Origin: Variovorax paradoxus
Lineage (GTDB): Bacteria > Pseudomonadota > Gammaproteobacteria > Burkholderiales > Burkholderiaceae_C
Direction: 5' to 3'
NCBI RefSeq assembly: GCF_030815855.1
Contig: NZ_JAUSXG010000001.1
Coordinates: forward strand, 4,278,001-4,342,000
Length of the DNA stretch: 64,000 nucleotides
Translations under genes and position numbers: made by a program
Shown here: in pieces, positions 9,622 to 19,578 of the stretch
Layout of the letters: every line of letters starts with the position of its first letter
Numbering within the stretch: position 1 is the stretch's first letter
Notes under the pieces: generated by a model
Seen by the model: only the letters and a program-made list of their open reading frames with translations
The model's database searches: none
Told to the model about the DNA's origin: nothing

Positions 9622-9623
9622 GT
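9608..9623. promoter_or_regulatory. NrdR box 2
   Basis: ACCCTAGATATAGTGT, whose reverse complement ACACTATATCTAGGGT is a good NrdR consensus match. NrdR represses ribonucleotide reductase genes when dATP is high. The gene nrdR itself is not in this window. Confidence 0.75.
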
Positions 9624-9707
9624 CTTCCGTCCGGTCAACAAGTACCGGCGCAACGCCCGGCCGAGGCGTTGCCACCCAACAAGAATTGCCATACCGAGAG
9701 GAAGCGA

Positions 9708-12620
9708 ATGCAAACAGCCCTGAACACCCCATCGACCCCCCGCGCCGTTCCCTCGACGCCGCAGCAGCAGCGGGACACTGCCGGCTCACCCGCCGGCCAG
9801 AACCTCGCGCACTACCAGATCATCCGCCGCAACGGCGCCGTGGTTCCCTTCGAACCGAACAAGATCGCCATCGCGATGATGAAAGCCTTCCTCGCGGTGC
9901 ACGGCACCCAGGGCGCGGCTTCGGCCAGTGTGCGCGAAACGGTCGACGTGCTCACGCAAGGCGTGATCCGCGCCATGGTGCGCTCGCGTCCGGGCGGCGG
10001 CACCTTCCATATCGAAGACGTGCAGGACCAGGTCGAACTCGGCCTGATGCGCGGCGGCCACCACGAAATTGCGCGCGCCTACGTGCTGTACCGCGAACGC
10101 CGCACGCAAGAGCGTTCCAAGCAAGGCGCGCAGGAAACGCCGGCGGCTCCGCTGCTGCACGTGCTGGACAACGGCGAACGCGTGGCGCTCGACCTGAACC
10201 AGCTCAAGGGCCTGATCGAATCCGCCTGCGAAAACCTGGGCGACAGCATCACCGCCGCGCCGATCGTCGCCGAGACGATGCGCAACCTGTACGACGGCGT
10301 GCCGCTCGACGAGGTCTACAAGGCCTCGATCCTGGCCGCCCGCACGCTGATCGAAAAAGACCCCGACTACACCTTTGCCACCGCCCGCCTGCTGCTGCAC
10401 ACGATCTTCAAGGAGATCATCGGCCGCGAAGTGATGCCCGCCGAGCGCGCCACCGCCTACGCCGACTACTTTCCGCAGTTCATCAAGAAGGGCGTCGAGA
10501 ACGAACTGCTCGACGAGAAGCTGCTGCAGTACGACCTGCCCCGCCTGGGCGCCGCGCTCAAGGCAGAACGCGACAACCAGTTCGACTATCTCGGCCTGCA
10601 AACGCTGTACGACCGCTACTTCCTGCACGTGCGCAAGTCGCGCATCGAACTGCCGCAAGCCTTCTTCATGCGCGTGGCCATGGGCCTCTCGCTCGGAGAG
10701 ATCGACCGCGAAGCCCGCGCCATCGAGTTCTACGAAGTGCTGTCGTCGTTCGACTTCATGTCGAGCACGCCCACGCTGTTCAACGCCGGGACGCTGCGCT
10801 CGCAGCTCTCGAGCTGCTACCTGACCACCGTGCCCGACGACCTCGACGGCATCTACGAGTCGATCAAGGAAAACGCCCTGCTCTCCAAGTTTGCGGGCGG
10901 CCTGGGCAACGACTGGACCCGCGTGCGCGCACTCGGCAGCCACATCAAGGGCACCAACGGCGAATCGCAGGGCGTGGTGCCGTTCCTCAAGGTGGTGAAC
11001 GACACCGCCGTGGCGGTGAATCAGGGCGGCAAACGCAAGGGCGCCGTCTGCACATACCTTGAAACCTGGCACCTCGACATCGAGGAGTTCCTGGAGCTGC
11101 GCAAGAACACCGGCGACGACCGCCGCCGCACGCACGACATGAACACGGCCAACTGGATTCCCGACCTCTTCATGCGCCGCGTGATGGAAAAGGGCACCTG
11201 GACGCTGTTCTCGCCTTCGAACGTGCCCGACCTGCACGACCTGTTCGGCGCCGACTTCGAGAAGGCCTACACCGCCTACGAAGAAAAGGCCGCGCGCGGC
11301 GAGATCAAGCCCGCCCGCACCATCCAGGCCTCGGACCTGTGGCGCAAGATGCTCACGATGCTGTTCGAAACCGGGCATCCGTGGATCACTTTCAAGGACG
11401 CCTGCAACGTGCGCTCGCCGCAGCAGCACGCCGGCGTGGTTCACTCGTCGAACCTGTGCACCGAGATCACGCTGAACACCAGCGACACCGAAACCGCCGT
11501 CTGCAACCTGGGTTCGGTGAACCTGCTGCAGCATCTGAAGGACGGCAAGGTCGACCAGGAAAAGCTCAAGCGCACGATTTCGACGGCCATGCGCATGCTC
11601 GACAACGTGATCGACATCAACTACTACGCCGTGAAGAAGGCGCGCGACTCGAACCTGCGCCACCGTCCGGTCGGCCTGGGCCTCATGGGCTTCCAGGACG
11701 CGCTGTACGAACTGCGCATTCCCTACGCATCGCAGGAAGCCGTTCAGTTCGCCGACGAATCGATGGAAGCCATCTGCTACCACGCCTACTGGGCATCGAC
11801 CGAGCTGGCCAGGGAACGCGGCAAGTACTCGAGCTACAAGGGCTCGCTGTGGGACAAGGGCATCCTGCCGATCGACACGCTCGACCTGCTCGAAAAGGCG
11901 CGCGGCGGCTACGTCGAGGTCGACCGCTCGTCCACGCTCGACTGGGACGCGCTGCGCCAGAAGATCAAGGCCGACGGCATGCGCAACTCCAACTGCGTGG
12001 CCATCGCACCGACCGCGACCATCTCGAACATCATCGGCGTCGACGCCTCCATCGAGCCCTGCTTCGGCAACCTCTCGGTCAAGTCGAACCTGTCGGGCGA
12101 GTTCACCGTGATCAACCACTACCTGGTGCGTGACCTGAAGCGCCTGGGCCTGTGGGACGACGTGATGGTCATGGACCTGAAGCACTTCGACGGTTCGCTG
12201 CGTCCGATCGACCGCGTGCCGCAAGACGTGAAGGCGCTCTACGCCACCGCGTTCGAAGTGGAAACCACATGGCTCGTCGAAGCCGCCTCGCGTCGCCAGA
12301 AGTGGATCGACCAGGCGCAGTCGCTCAACATCTACATGGCCGGCGCTTCGGGCAAGAAGCTCGACGACACCTACAAGCTCGCATGGCTGCGCGGCCTGAA
12401 GACCACCTACTACCTGCGCACGCAGAGCGCGACGCACGCCGAGAAATCCACCGTGCAATCGGGCCGCCTCAACGCGGTGTCGTCGGGCAGCGATGCACCC
12501 TCGGGCATGAGCGCACTCGACGCAGCAGCTGCCGCGGCGAAGGCGCAGATGAACGCGATTCCCGCCACCGACATCGCGTTCTGCGGCGTGGACGATCCGA
12601 CCTGCGAAGCATGCCAATGA
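9708..12620 (+). CDS. nrdA: Ribonucleoside-diphosphate reductase, class Ia alpha subunit NrdA
   Basis: Catalytic subunit that reduces ribonucleoside diphosphates to the deoxy forms for DNA synthesis. The 970-residue form carries an N-terminal ATP-cone (IIRRNGAVVPFEPNKIAIAM) for allosteric activity control. Active-site features visible are SSCYL, the NLCTEI segment with the radical cysteine and glutamate, AVCNLGSVN with the partner cysteine, and the C-terminal shuttle pair CEAC. The start at 9708 follows GAGAGGA at good distance and is preferred to an upstream ATG at 9669. The first ~45 residues are a threonine/proline-rich extension. NrdB follows after 178 bases, and two NrdR boxes precede the gene. 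Confidence 0.97.
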   Translation: MQTALNTPSTPRAVPSTPQQQRDTAGSPAGQNLAHYQIIRRNGAVVPFEPNKIAIAMMKAFLAVHGTQGAASASVRETVDVLTQGVIRAMVRSRPGGGTFHIEDVQDQVELGLMRGGHHEIARAYVLYRERRTQERSKQGAQETPAAPLLHVLDNGERVALDLNQLKGLIESACENLGDSITAAPIVAETMRNLYDGVPLDEVYKASILAARTLIEKDPDYTFATARLLLHTIFKEIIGREVMPAERATAYADYFPQFIKKGVENELLDEKLLQYDLPRLGAALKAERDNQFDYLGLQTLYDRYFLHVRKSRIELPQAFFMRVAMGLSLGEIDREARAIEFYEVLSSFDFMSSTPTLFNAGTLRSQLSSCYLTTVPDDLDGIYESIKENALLSKFAGGLGNDWTRVRALGSHIKGTNGESQGVVPFLKVVNDTAVAVNQGGKRKGAVCTYLETWHLDIEEFLELRKNTGDDRRRTHDMNTANWIPDLFMRRVMEKGTWTLFSPSNVPDLHDLFGADFEKAYTAYEEKAARGEIKPARTIQASDLWRKMLTMLFETGHPWITFKDACNVRSPQQHAGVVHSSNLCTEITLNTSDTETAVCNLGSVNLLQHLKDGKVDQEKLKRTISTAMRMLDNVIDINYYAVKKARDSNLRHRPVGLGLMGFQDALYELRIPYASQEAVQFADESMEAICYHAYWASTELARERGKYSSYKGSLWDKGILPIDTLDLLEKARGGYVEVDRSSTLDWDALRQKIKADGMRNSNCVAIAPTATISNIIGVDASIEPCFGNLSVKSNLSGEFTVINHYLVRDLKRLGLWDDVMVMDLKHFDGSLRPIDRVPQDVKALYATAFEVETTWLVEAASRRQKWIDQAQSLNIYMAGASGKKLDDTYKLAWLRGLKTTYYLRTQSATHAEKSTVQSGRLNAVSSGSDAPSGMSALDAAAAAAKAQMNAIPATDIAFCGVDDPTCEACQ

Positions 12621-12727
12621 CGCGTGAGTGAAGCGAGCGAGGTCCATGCACAACGCGCGAACCCTCAGTCGATCACGGCATTGACTGACATCGCGCGATG
12701 CATGAGAGCAACATAACAACCACATAA

Positions 12728-12805
12728 ATGGAGCGCGACGTGAACGAGCACTTTGCAACTCACATCGTTGCTCCGATAATTGAGCATTGGATTTTTCTAT
12801 GTTGA
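12728..12805 (+). CDS. Possible 25-codon leader ORF overlapping the nrdB start
   Basis: An ATG at 12728 opens a short frame in the nrdA-nrdB gap that stops at 12805, seven bases inside nrdB (start 12799). Such an overlap could couple nrdB translation to upstream ribosomes. No ribosome-binding site, composition bias or homology supports it, so it may be chance. Confidence 0.15.
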   Translation: MERDVNEHFATHIVAPIIEHWIFLC

Positions 12806-13971
12806 CCTGGGACGAAGAAGTCAAGCCCTCCTTACCAAAGGATATGCAACAAGGATTGCAGCAACACCACGCATCGACCAGCGGCTTGCCCGCAGGCCGA
12901 TCGGTGGACGCTCCGACTTCGTCGATTGCACAACCCACGGCTCCCGTCGCGGCGCAGCGCGTCAAGGCATCCGACAAGCGCATCATCAACGGCCAGACCG
13001 ACGTCAACCAGCTGGTGCCGTTCAAGTACAAGTGGGCCTGGGAAAAATACCTCGCCACCTGCGCCAACCACTGGATGCCGCAAGAGGTGAACATGACGCG
13101 CGACATCGCGTTGTGGAAAGACCCGAACGGCCTGACCGAAGACGAGCGCCGCATCGTCAAGCGCAACCTCGGCTTCTTCGTGACCGCCGACTCGCTGGCC
13201 GCCAACAACATCGTGCTGGGCACCTACCGCCACATCACGGCGCCCGAATGCCGGCAGTTCCTGCTGCGCCAGGCTTTCGAGGAAGCGATCCACACGCACG
13301 CGTACCAGTACATCGTCGAGTCGCTCGGCCTGGACGAGAGCGAGATCTTCAACGCCTACAACGAAGTGCCGTCGATCCGCGAGAAGGACCAGTTCCTGAT
13401 CCCGTTCATCGACGCCATCAGCGACCCGCTCTTCAAGACCGGCACGCACGAAACCGACCAGACGCTGCTCAAGTCGCTGATCGTGTTCGCCTGCCTGATG
13501 GAAGGCCTCTTCTTCTACGTCGGCTTCACGCAAATCCTTGCGCTGGGCCGCCAGAACAAGATGACCGGCGCCGCCGAGCAGTACCAGTACATCCTGCGCG
13601 ACGAGTCGATGCACTGCAATTTCGGCATCGACCTGATCAACCAGCTCAAGCTCGAGAACCCCGGTCTCTGGACCAACGAGTTCAAGGCGGAGATCAAGGC
13701 CCTCTTCATGAAGGCGGTCGAACTCGAGTACAAATACGCCGAAGACACCATGCCGCGCGGTGTGCTCGGCATGAATGCCTCCATGTTCAAGGGCTATCTG
13801 CGCTACATTGCCAACCGGCGTGCACAGCAGATCGGCCTCGAAACGCTCTTCCCGAACGAGGAAAACCCGTTCCCCTGGATGAGCGAAATGATTGACCTGA
13901 AGAAAGAGCGCAATTTCTTCGAGACCCGCGTGATCGAGTACCAGTCGGGTGGCGCGCTCTCCTGGGATTGA
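12799..13971 (+). CDS. nrdB: Ribonucleoside-diphosphate reductase, class Ia beta subunit NrdB
   Basis: Radical-generating subunit that holds a di-iron centre and a tyrosyl radical and transfers the radical to NrdA. The 390-residue ferritin-like protein shows metal ligands Asp131 (FFVTADSLA), Glu162 and His165, with the radical tyrosine Tyr169 in [12 protein letters not shown], aligning with E. coli D84, E115, H118 and Y122. Residues 20-55 form a glutamine- and serine-rich, poorly conserved extension. The ATG at 12799 ([10 protein letters not shown]) is chosen over an in-frame ATG at 12787. It probably shares the NrdR-controlled nrdA transcript, although the 178-base gap leaves room for its own promoter. 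Confidence 0.96.
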   Translation: MLTWDEEVKPSLPKDMQQGLQQHHASTSGLPAGRSVDAPTSSIAQPTAPVAAQRVKASDKRIINGQTDVNQLVPFKYKWAWEKYLATCANHWMPQEVNMTRDIALWKDPNGLTEDERRIVKRNLGFFVTADSLAANNIVLGTYRHITAPECRQFLLRQAFEEAIHTHAYQYIVESLGLDESEIFNAYNEVPSIREKDQFLIPFIDAISDPLFKTGTHETDQTLLKSLIVFACLMEGLFFYVGFTQILALGRQNKMTGAAEQYQYILRDESMHCNFGIDLINQLKLENPGLWTNEFKAEIKALFMKAVELEYKYAEDTMPRGVLGMNASMFKGYLRYIANRRAQQIGLETLFPNEENPFPWMSEMIDLKKERNFFETRVIEYQSGGALSWD

Positions 13972-14167
13972 ATCTTTCCGACAAGAATTAATGAATTCAA
14001 GAATTGCCCTTGCCACCGATCGCGCCGAAGAGCGCGGCATGGATGAGGGCTCAGGTGTTCATGGTGCTGGAGCACAGATTCCAACGCCATGAATCGCTTT
14101 GCGCTACCAACGTGCGCGGAGTGCTTCAATAGGTTGATTTTTTCAACTTGATCAAGGAGAAATAGAA

Positions 14168-14695
14168 ATGGCAACTGCAAAGAAAGCGCCGGCTAAGAAA
14201 GCCGCTGCAAAGAAGGCTCCGGCAAAGAAGGTCGCGGCCGCTAAGAAGGCTCCGGCAAAGAAGGTAGCTGCGAAGAAGGCTCCGGCCAAGAAGGTCGCCG
14301 CCAAGAAGGTAGCCGCCAAGAAGGCGCCTGCGAAGAAGGTAGCCGCGAAGAAGGCAGCTCCGGCCAAGAAGGCCGCTGCCAAGAAGGCTCCGGCGAAGAA
14401 GGCCGCAGCGAAGAAGGCTCCTGCCAAGAAGGCGGCGGCGAAGAAGGCTCCGGCGAAGAAGGCCGCTGCCAAGAAGGCCCCTGCGAAGAAGGCTGCCGCC
14501 AAGAAGGCTCCTGCCAAAAAGGCTGCGGCCAAGAAAGCCGCGAAAAAGCCCGCTGCCAAGCCTGCCGCTGCTGCCAAGAAGCCTGCTGCGAAGAAGGCCG
14601 CCAAGGCAGCACCTGCCGCAGCGCCTGCTCCTGCTGCGCAAACGACGCTGAACCCGCAGGCAGCCTGGCCGTTTCCGACGGCCAGCAAGCCCTGA
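14168..14695 (+). CDS. Histone H1-like DNA-binding protein (Lys/Ala/Pro repeats)
   Basis: 175-residue, very basic protein made almost wholly of [14 protein letters not shown] repeats from residue 4 to about 150, with no globular domain. It resembles bacterial histone H1 homologues such as HctB and the Bordetella BpH1 family and should coat DNA nonspecifically through lysines. The C terminus ([17 protein letters not shown]) is non-repetitive and appears conserved in relatives from Burkholderiales. A strong AAGGAG ribosome-binding site precedes the ATG and an intrinsic terminator follows, so it is a single-gene unit. Repeat number is likely to vary between strains. Confidence 0.9.
   Translation: MATAKKAPAKKAAAKKAPAKKVAAAKKAPAKKVAAKKAPAKKVAAKKVAAKKAPAKKVAAKKAAPAKKAAAKKAPAKKAAAKKAPAKKAAAKKAPAKKAAAKKAPAKKAAAKKAPAKKAAAKKAAKKPAAKPAAAAKKPAAKKAAKAAPAAAPAPAAQTTLNPQAAWPFPTASKP
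14190..14560 (+). repeat. Tandem short repeats within the histone-like gene
   Basis: Units of 12-15 bases built on AAGAAGGCTCCGGC and AAGAAGGCCGCTGC are repeated more than 20 times with third-position variation. They encode the KKAP and KKAA blocks. The array is prone to slippage in multiples of three bases. Confidence 0.9.
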
Positions 14696-14719
14696 GTTTC
14701 TCAGCGGCCTTGACGGCAA

Positions 14720-14753
14720 AAAGCCCGGCACCTCACGGTGTCGGGCTTTTTTT
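14720..14753. terminator. Bidirectional terminator between the histone-like gene and the PfkB kinase
   Basis: A 13-base stem (14720-14732 with 14737-14749, one G-U type pair) and TCAC loop, with T tract on the plus side and A tract on the other, serves both convergent genes. Confidence 0.88.
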
Positions 14754-14786
14754 ATGGGCGCCTGATGAAGAAGGCCAACAACCGGC

Positions 14787-15689
14787 TCAAAGGCCGAGTG
14801 CTTTCCTGTCGACCTGGTAGTTCTGCGGTCCGCGCTGGGCAATCTTGAGCGCGCCGATGCGGTTGCCCAGTGCTGCGCACTGCGCGAGCGGCCATTCCTT
14901 CTCGAGACCGAACAGCAGCGCGCCGCGCCACGCGTCGCCGCAACCGGTGGGCTCGACCACCTCGGTCGGCGTCACGCCCGGCACATGCTCGCGCTCGCCA
15001 TCGGTCCAGACCTCGCAACCGTCGGCCGCCAGCGTCACGACGAGGCCGCGCACGCGTTTCGATATCTCGGCAAGGCTCCAGCCGGTACGCTGCGACAGCA
15101 TCTTTCCTTCGTAGTCGTTGACCACGACCCAGCTCGCCAGGTCGATGAAGTGCTTGAGCGCCTCGCCGTCGAACATCGGCAGTCCCTGGCCCGGATCGAA
15201 CACGAACGGAATGCCGGCGGCGGCGAACTGCTCCGCATGCTGCAGCATCGCGTCGCGTCCATCGGGCGCGATGATGCCGACCTTGATGTCGTCGCGCGCG
15301 GCCACCTTGGTGATGTGCGCCTGCTGCATCGCACCGGGATGGAAGGCCGTGATCTGGTTGTTGTCGACGTCGTTCATGATCATCGCCTGGGCGGTGAAGG
15401 TGTCGCCGAGCTGGCGCACGAACTCCGTGCTGATGCCCAGCGAGCGCATGCGCTCCAGGTAGTCGGCGCCGTCGCTTCCGAGCGTGGCCATCGGCAATGC
15501 CGTGCCGCCCAGTGCGTTGAGGCTGTAGGCGATGTTGCCGGCACAGCCACCGAAGTCACGCCGCAAACCCGGCACCAGGAACGATACATTGAGGATGTGC
15601 AACTGGTCCGGAAGGATCTGGTCGGCAAACCGGCCCTCGAAGGTCATGATGGTGTCGAACGCGAGGGAACCGCAAATCACTGCTGCCAT
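14787..15689 (-). CDS. PfkB-family carbohydrate/nucleoside kinase
   Basis: 300-residue cytoplasmic kinase of the ribokinase superfamily, which transfers phosphate from ATP to a sugar or nucleoside. The first signature is the glycine-rich [18 protein letters not shown]. The second is [17 protein letters not shown] near residues 245-260, where the catalytic Asp lies in GCGD instead of the usual GAGD. The family is often labelled adenosine kinase-like in Burkholderiales; the substrate cannot be read from the sequence. It lies 58 bases downstream of the zinc-ribbon gene on the same strand and ends at a shared bidirectional terminator. Confidence 0.88.
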   Translation of the reverse strand: MAAVICGSLAFDTIMTFEGRFADQILPDQLHILNVSFLVPGLRRDFGGCAGNIAYSLNALGGTALPMATLGSDGADYLERMRSLGISTEFVRQLGDTFTAQAMIMNDVDNNQITAFHPGAMQQAHITKVAARDDIKVGIIAPDGRDAMLQHAEQFAAAGIPFVFDPGQGLPMFDGEALKHFIDLASWVVVNDYEGKMLSQRTGWSLAEISKRVRGLVVTLAADGCEVWTDGEREHVPGVTPTEVVEPTGCGDAWRGALLFGLEKEWPLAQCAALGNRIGALKIAQRGPQNYQVDRKALGL

Positions 15690-15747
15690 GGTGTGCCGTT
15701 GGTTGAAGATGAAAAGGGAATGAACAAGGCACGCGCGCGAGCGCGGC

Positions 15748-17172
15748 CTATGGATAGAACGCTTCCACGCGGTAGCCGGCGATGGGCGGGAGCGTGGCCG
15801 CTTCCGTTGCGGTCAATGTCAGCGGCAGCGATGCGGCCTGATCGGAGCGCGCCGCAAGCACGGTGGGCGCACCGTAGTCCGCGGCCATCAACACGCGGCG
15901 CACCACGGCGCGTTCTTGCGTGTCGAGCAGGGAAAGTTCGACGGCCGGCATGGCGAGCGGAACCGTGGCGCCGTTGCGCAAGGTAAAGCTGAGCCGGTAG
16001 TCGTTGTTGCCGGTCTTCTCACGGGCGAAGGCCGCGCCCTCGATCACGACGTCGCCGATCTGGCGCAACGCCGTGAGCTCGCAGCCGGTGAGCCGGCAGA
16101 GCGCGGCGAATGCGGGACGCAGGTTCGGCTGCCGGGCCACGATGCCGTCGCGCTCGTGGTGCAAGACCTGCGCGACGAAGAGCACGACGGCCAAGACGGC
16201 GAGAAGCCAGAGCCAGAATCGCACGGGGCCGCGCTGCCAGAAACCGCCGTCGCCGGGGCTTGCTTTCCCATCGCCCGAAAAAGGAACCCTGTCCGAATCT
16301 TCCGCCTCCTGAAGGGGCGAGGGAAACGGCGACGGGCCCGAGCCGCGCTCCGGCTCACTCGCCTCACGGACCATCGAGGCCGAAGCTTTTGCGGCGACCC
16401 GTTCGTCGCGGGCCTTGGCGCTCGCGATCTTGGCCGACTTGATGCGCGCCCGGCGCAGTGCCTTCTGCATCTGTACCTGATCGCGGTCTTGAGTGGACTC
16501 GTGCTTTTCATCCTCGACGCTGGCCGATGCCGCCATTTCCCGTGCCTTGATGCGCAAGGCCGGCAACGGGGGAGGCGGTGGTGGCGGCGGCGAAGGCGGG
16601 GCCGCAAGATTCAGGTCGATGTTCGGAAACGGCGGCAGCGAACTCACCGGCGGCCGCCATTCGGGCTCGTTCGCCTCGAAGTCGGACCACAATTCGTCGG
16701 CCAGGATGCCGTGCGCCGGCAATACGAAGGCCGTCGCGGACGTGGTGGCAGCTGCGGAGCTTGGTGCCGGCGGCGGCGCAGGCCTGGTCTCGGGAAGCGG
16801 CGCAGGCGCGAGGAGTTCGTCTATCTCTTGAACCGATGCCGAGGCGGTCGCATCCCGCGGTTCGTCATGCTCCGGTTCATCGTCGAAAAAGTCCGCGTCC
16901 TCAGCGGCACTCGGCGACTCTGGCGCGGCCTGCTTGGCCGGCGACGGATGCTGTTCGGGCGGCCCGGGCTCGGCCTCGGGTTTTGCAGAATGCTCCGGCG
17001 AAGATGGGGCCGTCGGGGCCGGAGCGCCGTCCGGCGCCTCGTGCAGATCGAGCGTCGCGTCGAACACATGGCTGCAGCGGCCGCAGCGCACCCAGCCATC
17101 CGAGATGCGAAGCTGATCGCGCACCACCTTGAAGGTGGTGGCACAGGCGGGGCAACGCGTGACGAGGCTCAT
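15748..17172 (-). CDS. Zinc-ribbon and DUF3426 domain membrane protein
   Basis: 474-residue protein starting with an MJ0042-type zinc ribbon (CPAC at 7-10, CGRC at 30-33). A long disordered middle rich in proline, alanine and glutamate follows (about 45-310), then one membrane helix (FWLWLLAVLAVVLFVAQVL) and a C-terminal DUF3426 domain that would lie in the periplasm. This architecture is common next to prmA in betaproteobacteria, as here (70-base gap). No biochemical role is known to me. It likely belongs to the accB-accC-prmA transcript. Confidence 0.88.
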   Translation of the reverse strand: MSLVTRCPACATTFKVVRDQLRISDGWVRCGRCSHVFDATLDLHEAPDGAPAPTAPSSPEHSAKPEAEPGPPEQHPSPAKQAAPESPSAAEDADFFDDEPEHDEPRDATASASVQEIDELLAPAPLPETRPAPPPAPSSAAATTSATAFVLPAHGILADELWSDFEANEPEWRPPVSSLPPFPNIDLNLAAPPSPPPPPPPPLPALRIKAREMAASASVEDEKHESTQDRDQVQMQKALRRARIKSAKIASAKARDERVAAKASASMVREASEPERGSGPSPFPSPLQEAEDSDRVPFSGDGKASPGDGGFWQRGPVRFWLWLLAVLAVVLFVAQVLHHERDGIVARQPNLRPAFAALCRLTGCELTALRQIGDVVIEGAAFAREKTGNNDYRLSFTLRNGATVPLAMPAVELSLLDTQERAVVRRVLMAADYGAPTVLAARSDQAASLPLTLTATEAATLPPIAGYRVEAFYP

Positions 17173-17242
17173 GACCGGGCGATTGTAGGGTTGAGCCCTC
17201 GCCGCGCGAGTGGACGCAGAGGCGTGAAAGGCGGCTGCGTCT

Positions 17243-18127
17243 TCAGCAGCGCGCCGTCATCAGGATCCAGCCGTCCTCGGTGTCGCTGACTTCAAGTGCG
17301 GCGTACGGCGCGTAGGCCTGCTTCAGCTCGTCGGCCTGCCGCTCCAGGATGCCGGCGAGCACCAGCGATCCGCCTGGCGCCACGTGGTTGCGCAGCAGCG
17401 GCGCAAGCACCTTGAGCGGCGTCGCCAGGATGTTGGCCAGCACCGTGTCGTAGCGGCCCTTGGCCGCTTCCGGCAGGCCGGCGTTCAGTTGCACGCCATT
17501 CGCTTCGGCGTTGAGGCGGGTCGACGAAACGGCGGCCTCGTCGATGTCGACGGCATCGATATCGCGCGCACCGAACTTCGCCGTCCCGATCGCAAGAATG
17601 CCGGAACCGCAGCCGTAGTCGAGAACACGCTGGTCGCCGAATGCGCCCTGCTTCGCAATCCAACGCAGGCACATGCGCGTGGTGGGATGGGTGCCGGTGC
17701 CGAAGGCGAGCCCCGGGTCCAGCCGGATGACCTGTTTTGCCTGTTCGGGCGGTTCATGCCAGGTCGGCACGATCCAGAACTCGGGCGTGATCTCGACCGG
17801 GGCGAACTGCGACTGCGTGAGCCGCACCCAATCCTGCTCGGGCACCGGCGCCGTGCCGAGCACCGCGCAGCCCTCGAAGAAATCCTGCAGCGCGAGCACC
17901 GAGGCGGCCTCCTTCGCGACGGCCTGGTCGGCGAACAGCGCAATCACGCGCGACCGCTGCCAGCCCTCCTTGGGCGGCGGCATGCCGGGCTCGCCGAACA
18001 GCGCCTGCTCGGCATCGGTCTGCGCGTCGGCGTCTTCCACCGACACGCTCAGCGCATCGAGGGCGTCGAGCGCATCGCCGAGCATTTCGACCCGGTCTTC
18101 CGGCGCCATCAGGCGAAGTTCGAACAT
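17243..18127 (-). CDS. prmA: Ribosomal protein L11 methyltransferase PrmA
   Basis: Methylates ribosomal protein L11 at several amino groups using S-adenosylmethionine. Length 294 residues is typical. The N-terminal half recognises L11, and the Rossmann domain shows motif I VLDYGCGSGILAIGTAKFGA, the acidic VDIDEAAV for SAM binding, and LANILATPL. It lies 15 bases downstream of accC, an arrangement (accBC-prmA) seen in many betaproteobacteria, so it is probably expressed with fatty-acid synthesis genes. Start at 18127 (MFELRLMAPED). Confidence 0.96.
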   Translation of the reverse strand: MFELRLMAPEDRVEMLGDALDALDALSVSVEDADAQTDAEQALFGEPGMPPPKEGWQRSRVIALFADQAVAKEAASVLALQDFFEGCAVLGTAPVPEQDWVRLTQSQFAPVEITPEFWIVPTWHEPPEQAKQVIRLDPGLAFGTGTHPTTRMCLRWIAKQGAFGDQRVLDYGCGSGILAIGTAKFGARDIDAVDIDEAAVSSTRLNAEANGVQLNAGLPEAAKGRYDTVLANILATPLKVLAPLLRNHVAPGGSLVLAGILERQADELKQAYAPYAALEVSDTEDGWILMTARC

Positions 18128-18142
18128 GGCGTCGGGTGCCGT

Positions 18143-19492
18143 TCAGCGCTTGTGCGCCGCCAGCCACTCTTCCAGATAGTGGATGTTGGTGCCGCCGCTC
18201 ATGAACTTGGCGTCGACCATCAGCTCGCGGTGCAGCGGAATGTTGGTCTGGATGCCTTCGATCACGGTTTCGTTCAGCGCCGTGCGCATGCGCGCCATGG
18301 CCTGCTCGCGCGTGTCGCCGTAGACAATGATCTTGCCGATCATCGAGTCGTAGTTCGGCGGCACGAAATAGTTGGTGTACGCGTGCGAATCGACACGCAC
18401 CCCAGGGCCGCCCGGCGGGTGCCACATGGTGATGCGGCCCGGCGACGGCGTGAACTTCCACGCGTCCTCGGCATTGATGCGGACCTCGATGGCATGGCCG
18501 CGCATCTCGATCTGGCGCTGCGTGAACGGCAACTTCTCGCCGGCGGCTACCGTGATCTGCGTCTTCACGATGTCGATGCCAGTGGTGAACTCAGTCACCG
18601 GATGCTCCACCTGCACGCGCGTGTTCATTTCGATGAAATAGAACTCGCCGTTCTCGTAGAGGAACTCGAAGGTGCCGGCGCCGCGGTAGCCGATCTTCTT
18701 GCAGGCCGCGGCGCAACGCTCGCCGATCTTCTCGATCAGCTTGCGCGGAATGCCGGGGGCCGGCGATTCCTCGATCACCTTCTGGTGGCGGCGCTGCATG
18801 GAGCAGTCGCGCTCGCCCAGGTAGACAGCGTTCTTGTGCTTGTCGGCGAGGATCTGGATCTCGATGTGGCGCGGGTTCTGGAGAAACTTCTCCATGTACA
18901 CGGCCGGATTGCTGAAGGCCGCACCAGCCTCCGCCTTGGTCATCTGGATCGCGTTGATCAGCGCCGCCTCGGTGTGCACCACGCGCATGCCGCGGCCACC
19001 GCCGCCGCCCGCCGCCTTGATGATGACCGGATAGCCGATGGCACGGGCGATGCGCTTGTTGGTGGCGGCGTCGTCCGAGAGCTCACCCTCGGAGCCGGGC
19101 ACGCAAGGCACGCCGGCCTTGATCATGGCCTGCTTGGCCGAGACCTTGTCACCCATCGTGCGGATGTTGTCGGGCGTCGGGCCGATGAACTGGAAGCCGC
19201 TCTGCTCCACGCGCTCGGCGAAGTTGGCGTTCTCGCTGAGGAAGCCGTAGCCGGGGTGGATGGCTTCGGCATCGGTCACTTCGGCGGCCGAAATGATCGC
19301 CGGCATGTTGAGATAGCTCAGCGCCGAGGGTGCCGGGCCGATGCAGACCGCTTCCTGCGCCAGCTTGACGTACTTGGCGTCGCGATCGGCTTCGGAATAG
19401 ACCATCACGGCCTTGATGCCCATCTCGCTGCAGGCGCGCTGAATCCGGAGGGCGATTTCGCCGCGATTGGCAACCAGTATCTTCTTAAACAT
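18143..19492 (-). CDS. accC: Acetyl-CoA carboxylase, biotin carboxylase subunit AccC
   Basis: ATP-grasp enzyme that carboxylates the biotin on AccB, the first half of malonyl-CoA formation for fatty-acid synthesis. The 449 residues have the usual start [20 protein letters not shown], the glycine-rich ATP loop [11 protein letters not shown], the catalytic region [17 protein letters not shown] and [12 protein letters not shown]. The ATG at 19492 is chosen on family alignment. The frame is open to a TTG at 19591, but that stretch is not AccC-like. A second, diverged copy of the first 32 bases of the gene lies 118 bases upstream, out of frame. accB is upstream and prmA downstream. Confidence 0.97.
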   Translation of the reverse strand: MFKKILVANRGEIALRIQRACSEMGIKAVMVYSEADRDAKYVKLAQEAVCIGPAPSALSYLNMPAIISAAEVTDAEAIHPGYGFLSENANFAERVEQSGFQFIGPTPDNIRTMGDKVSAKQAMIKAGVPCVPGSEGELSDDAATNKRIARAIGYPVIIKAAGGGGGRGMRVVHTEAALINAIQMTKAEAGAAFSNPAVYMEKFLQNPRHIEIQILADKHKNAVYLGERDCSMQRRHQKVIEESPAPGIPRKLIEKIGERCAAACKKIGYRGAGTFEFLYENGEFYFIEMNTRVQVEHPVTEFTTGIDIVKTQITVAAGEKLPFTQRQIEMRGHAIEVRINAEDAWKFTPSPGRITMWHPPGGPGVRVDSHAYTNYFVPPNYDSMIGKIIVYGDTREQAMARMRTALNETVIEGIQTNIPLHRELMVDAKFMSGGTNIHYLEEWLAAHKR

Positions 19493-19578
19493 GTGCGCCC
19501 CCGCGGCTGCATCGCCCGCACGCTGTGCGTGCCAGGGCAATTCGACGGCCTTCGCCCGTCCGCGCCGAGGCGCGAGCC

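Noticed and set aside
9786..13223. 1145-codon open frame antisense to nrdA and nrdB
   Set aside because: Both sense genes are unmistakable. The antisense product is low-complexity and reflects scarcity of stop codons in the complement of GC-rich genes.
14190..14560. CRISPR-like regularly spaced repeats
   Set aside because: The repeats are 12-15 bases, contiguous, without unique spacers, and they encode the histone-like protein.
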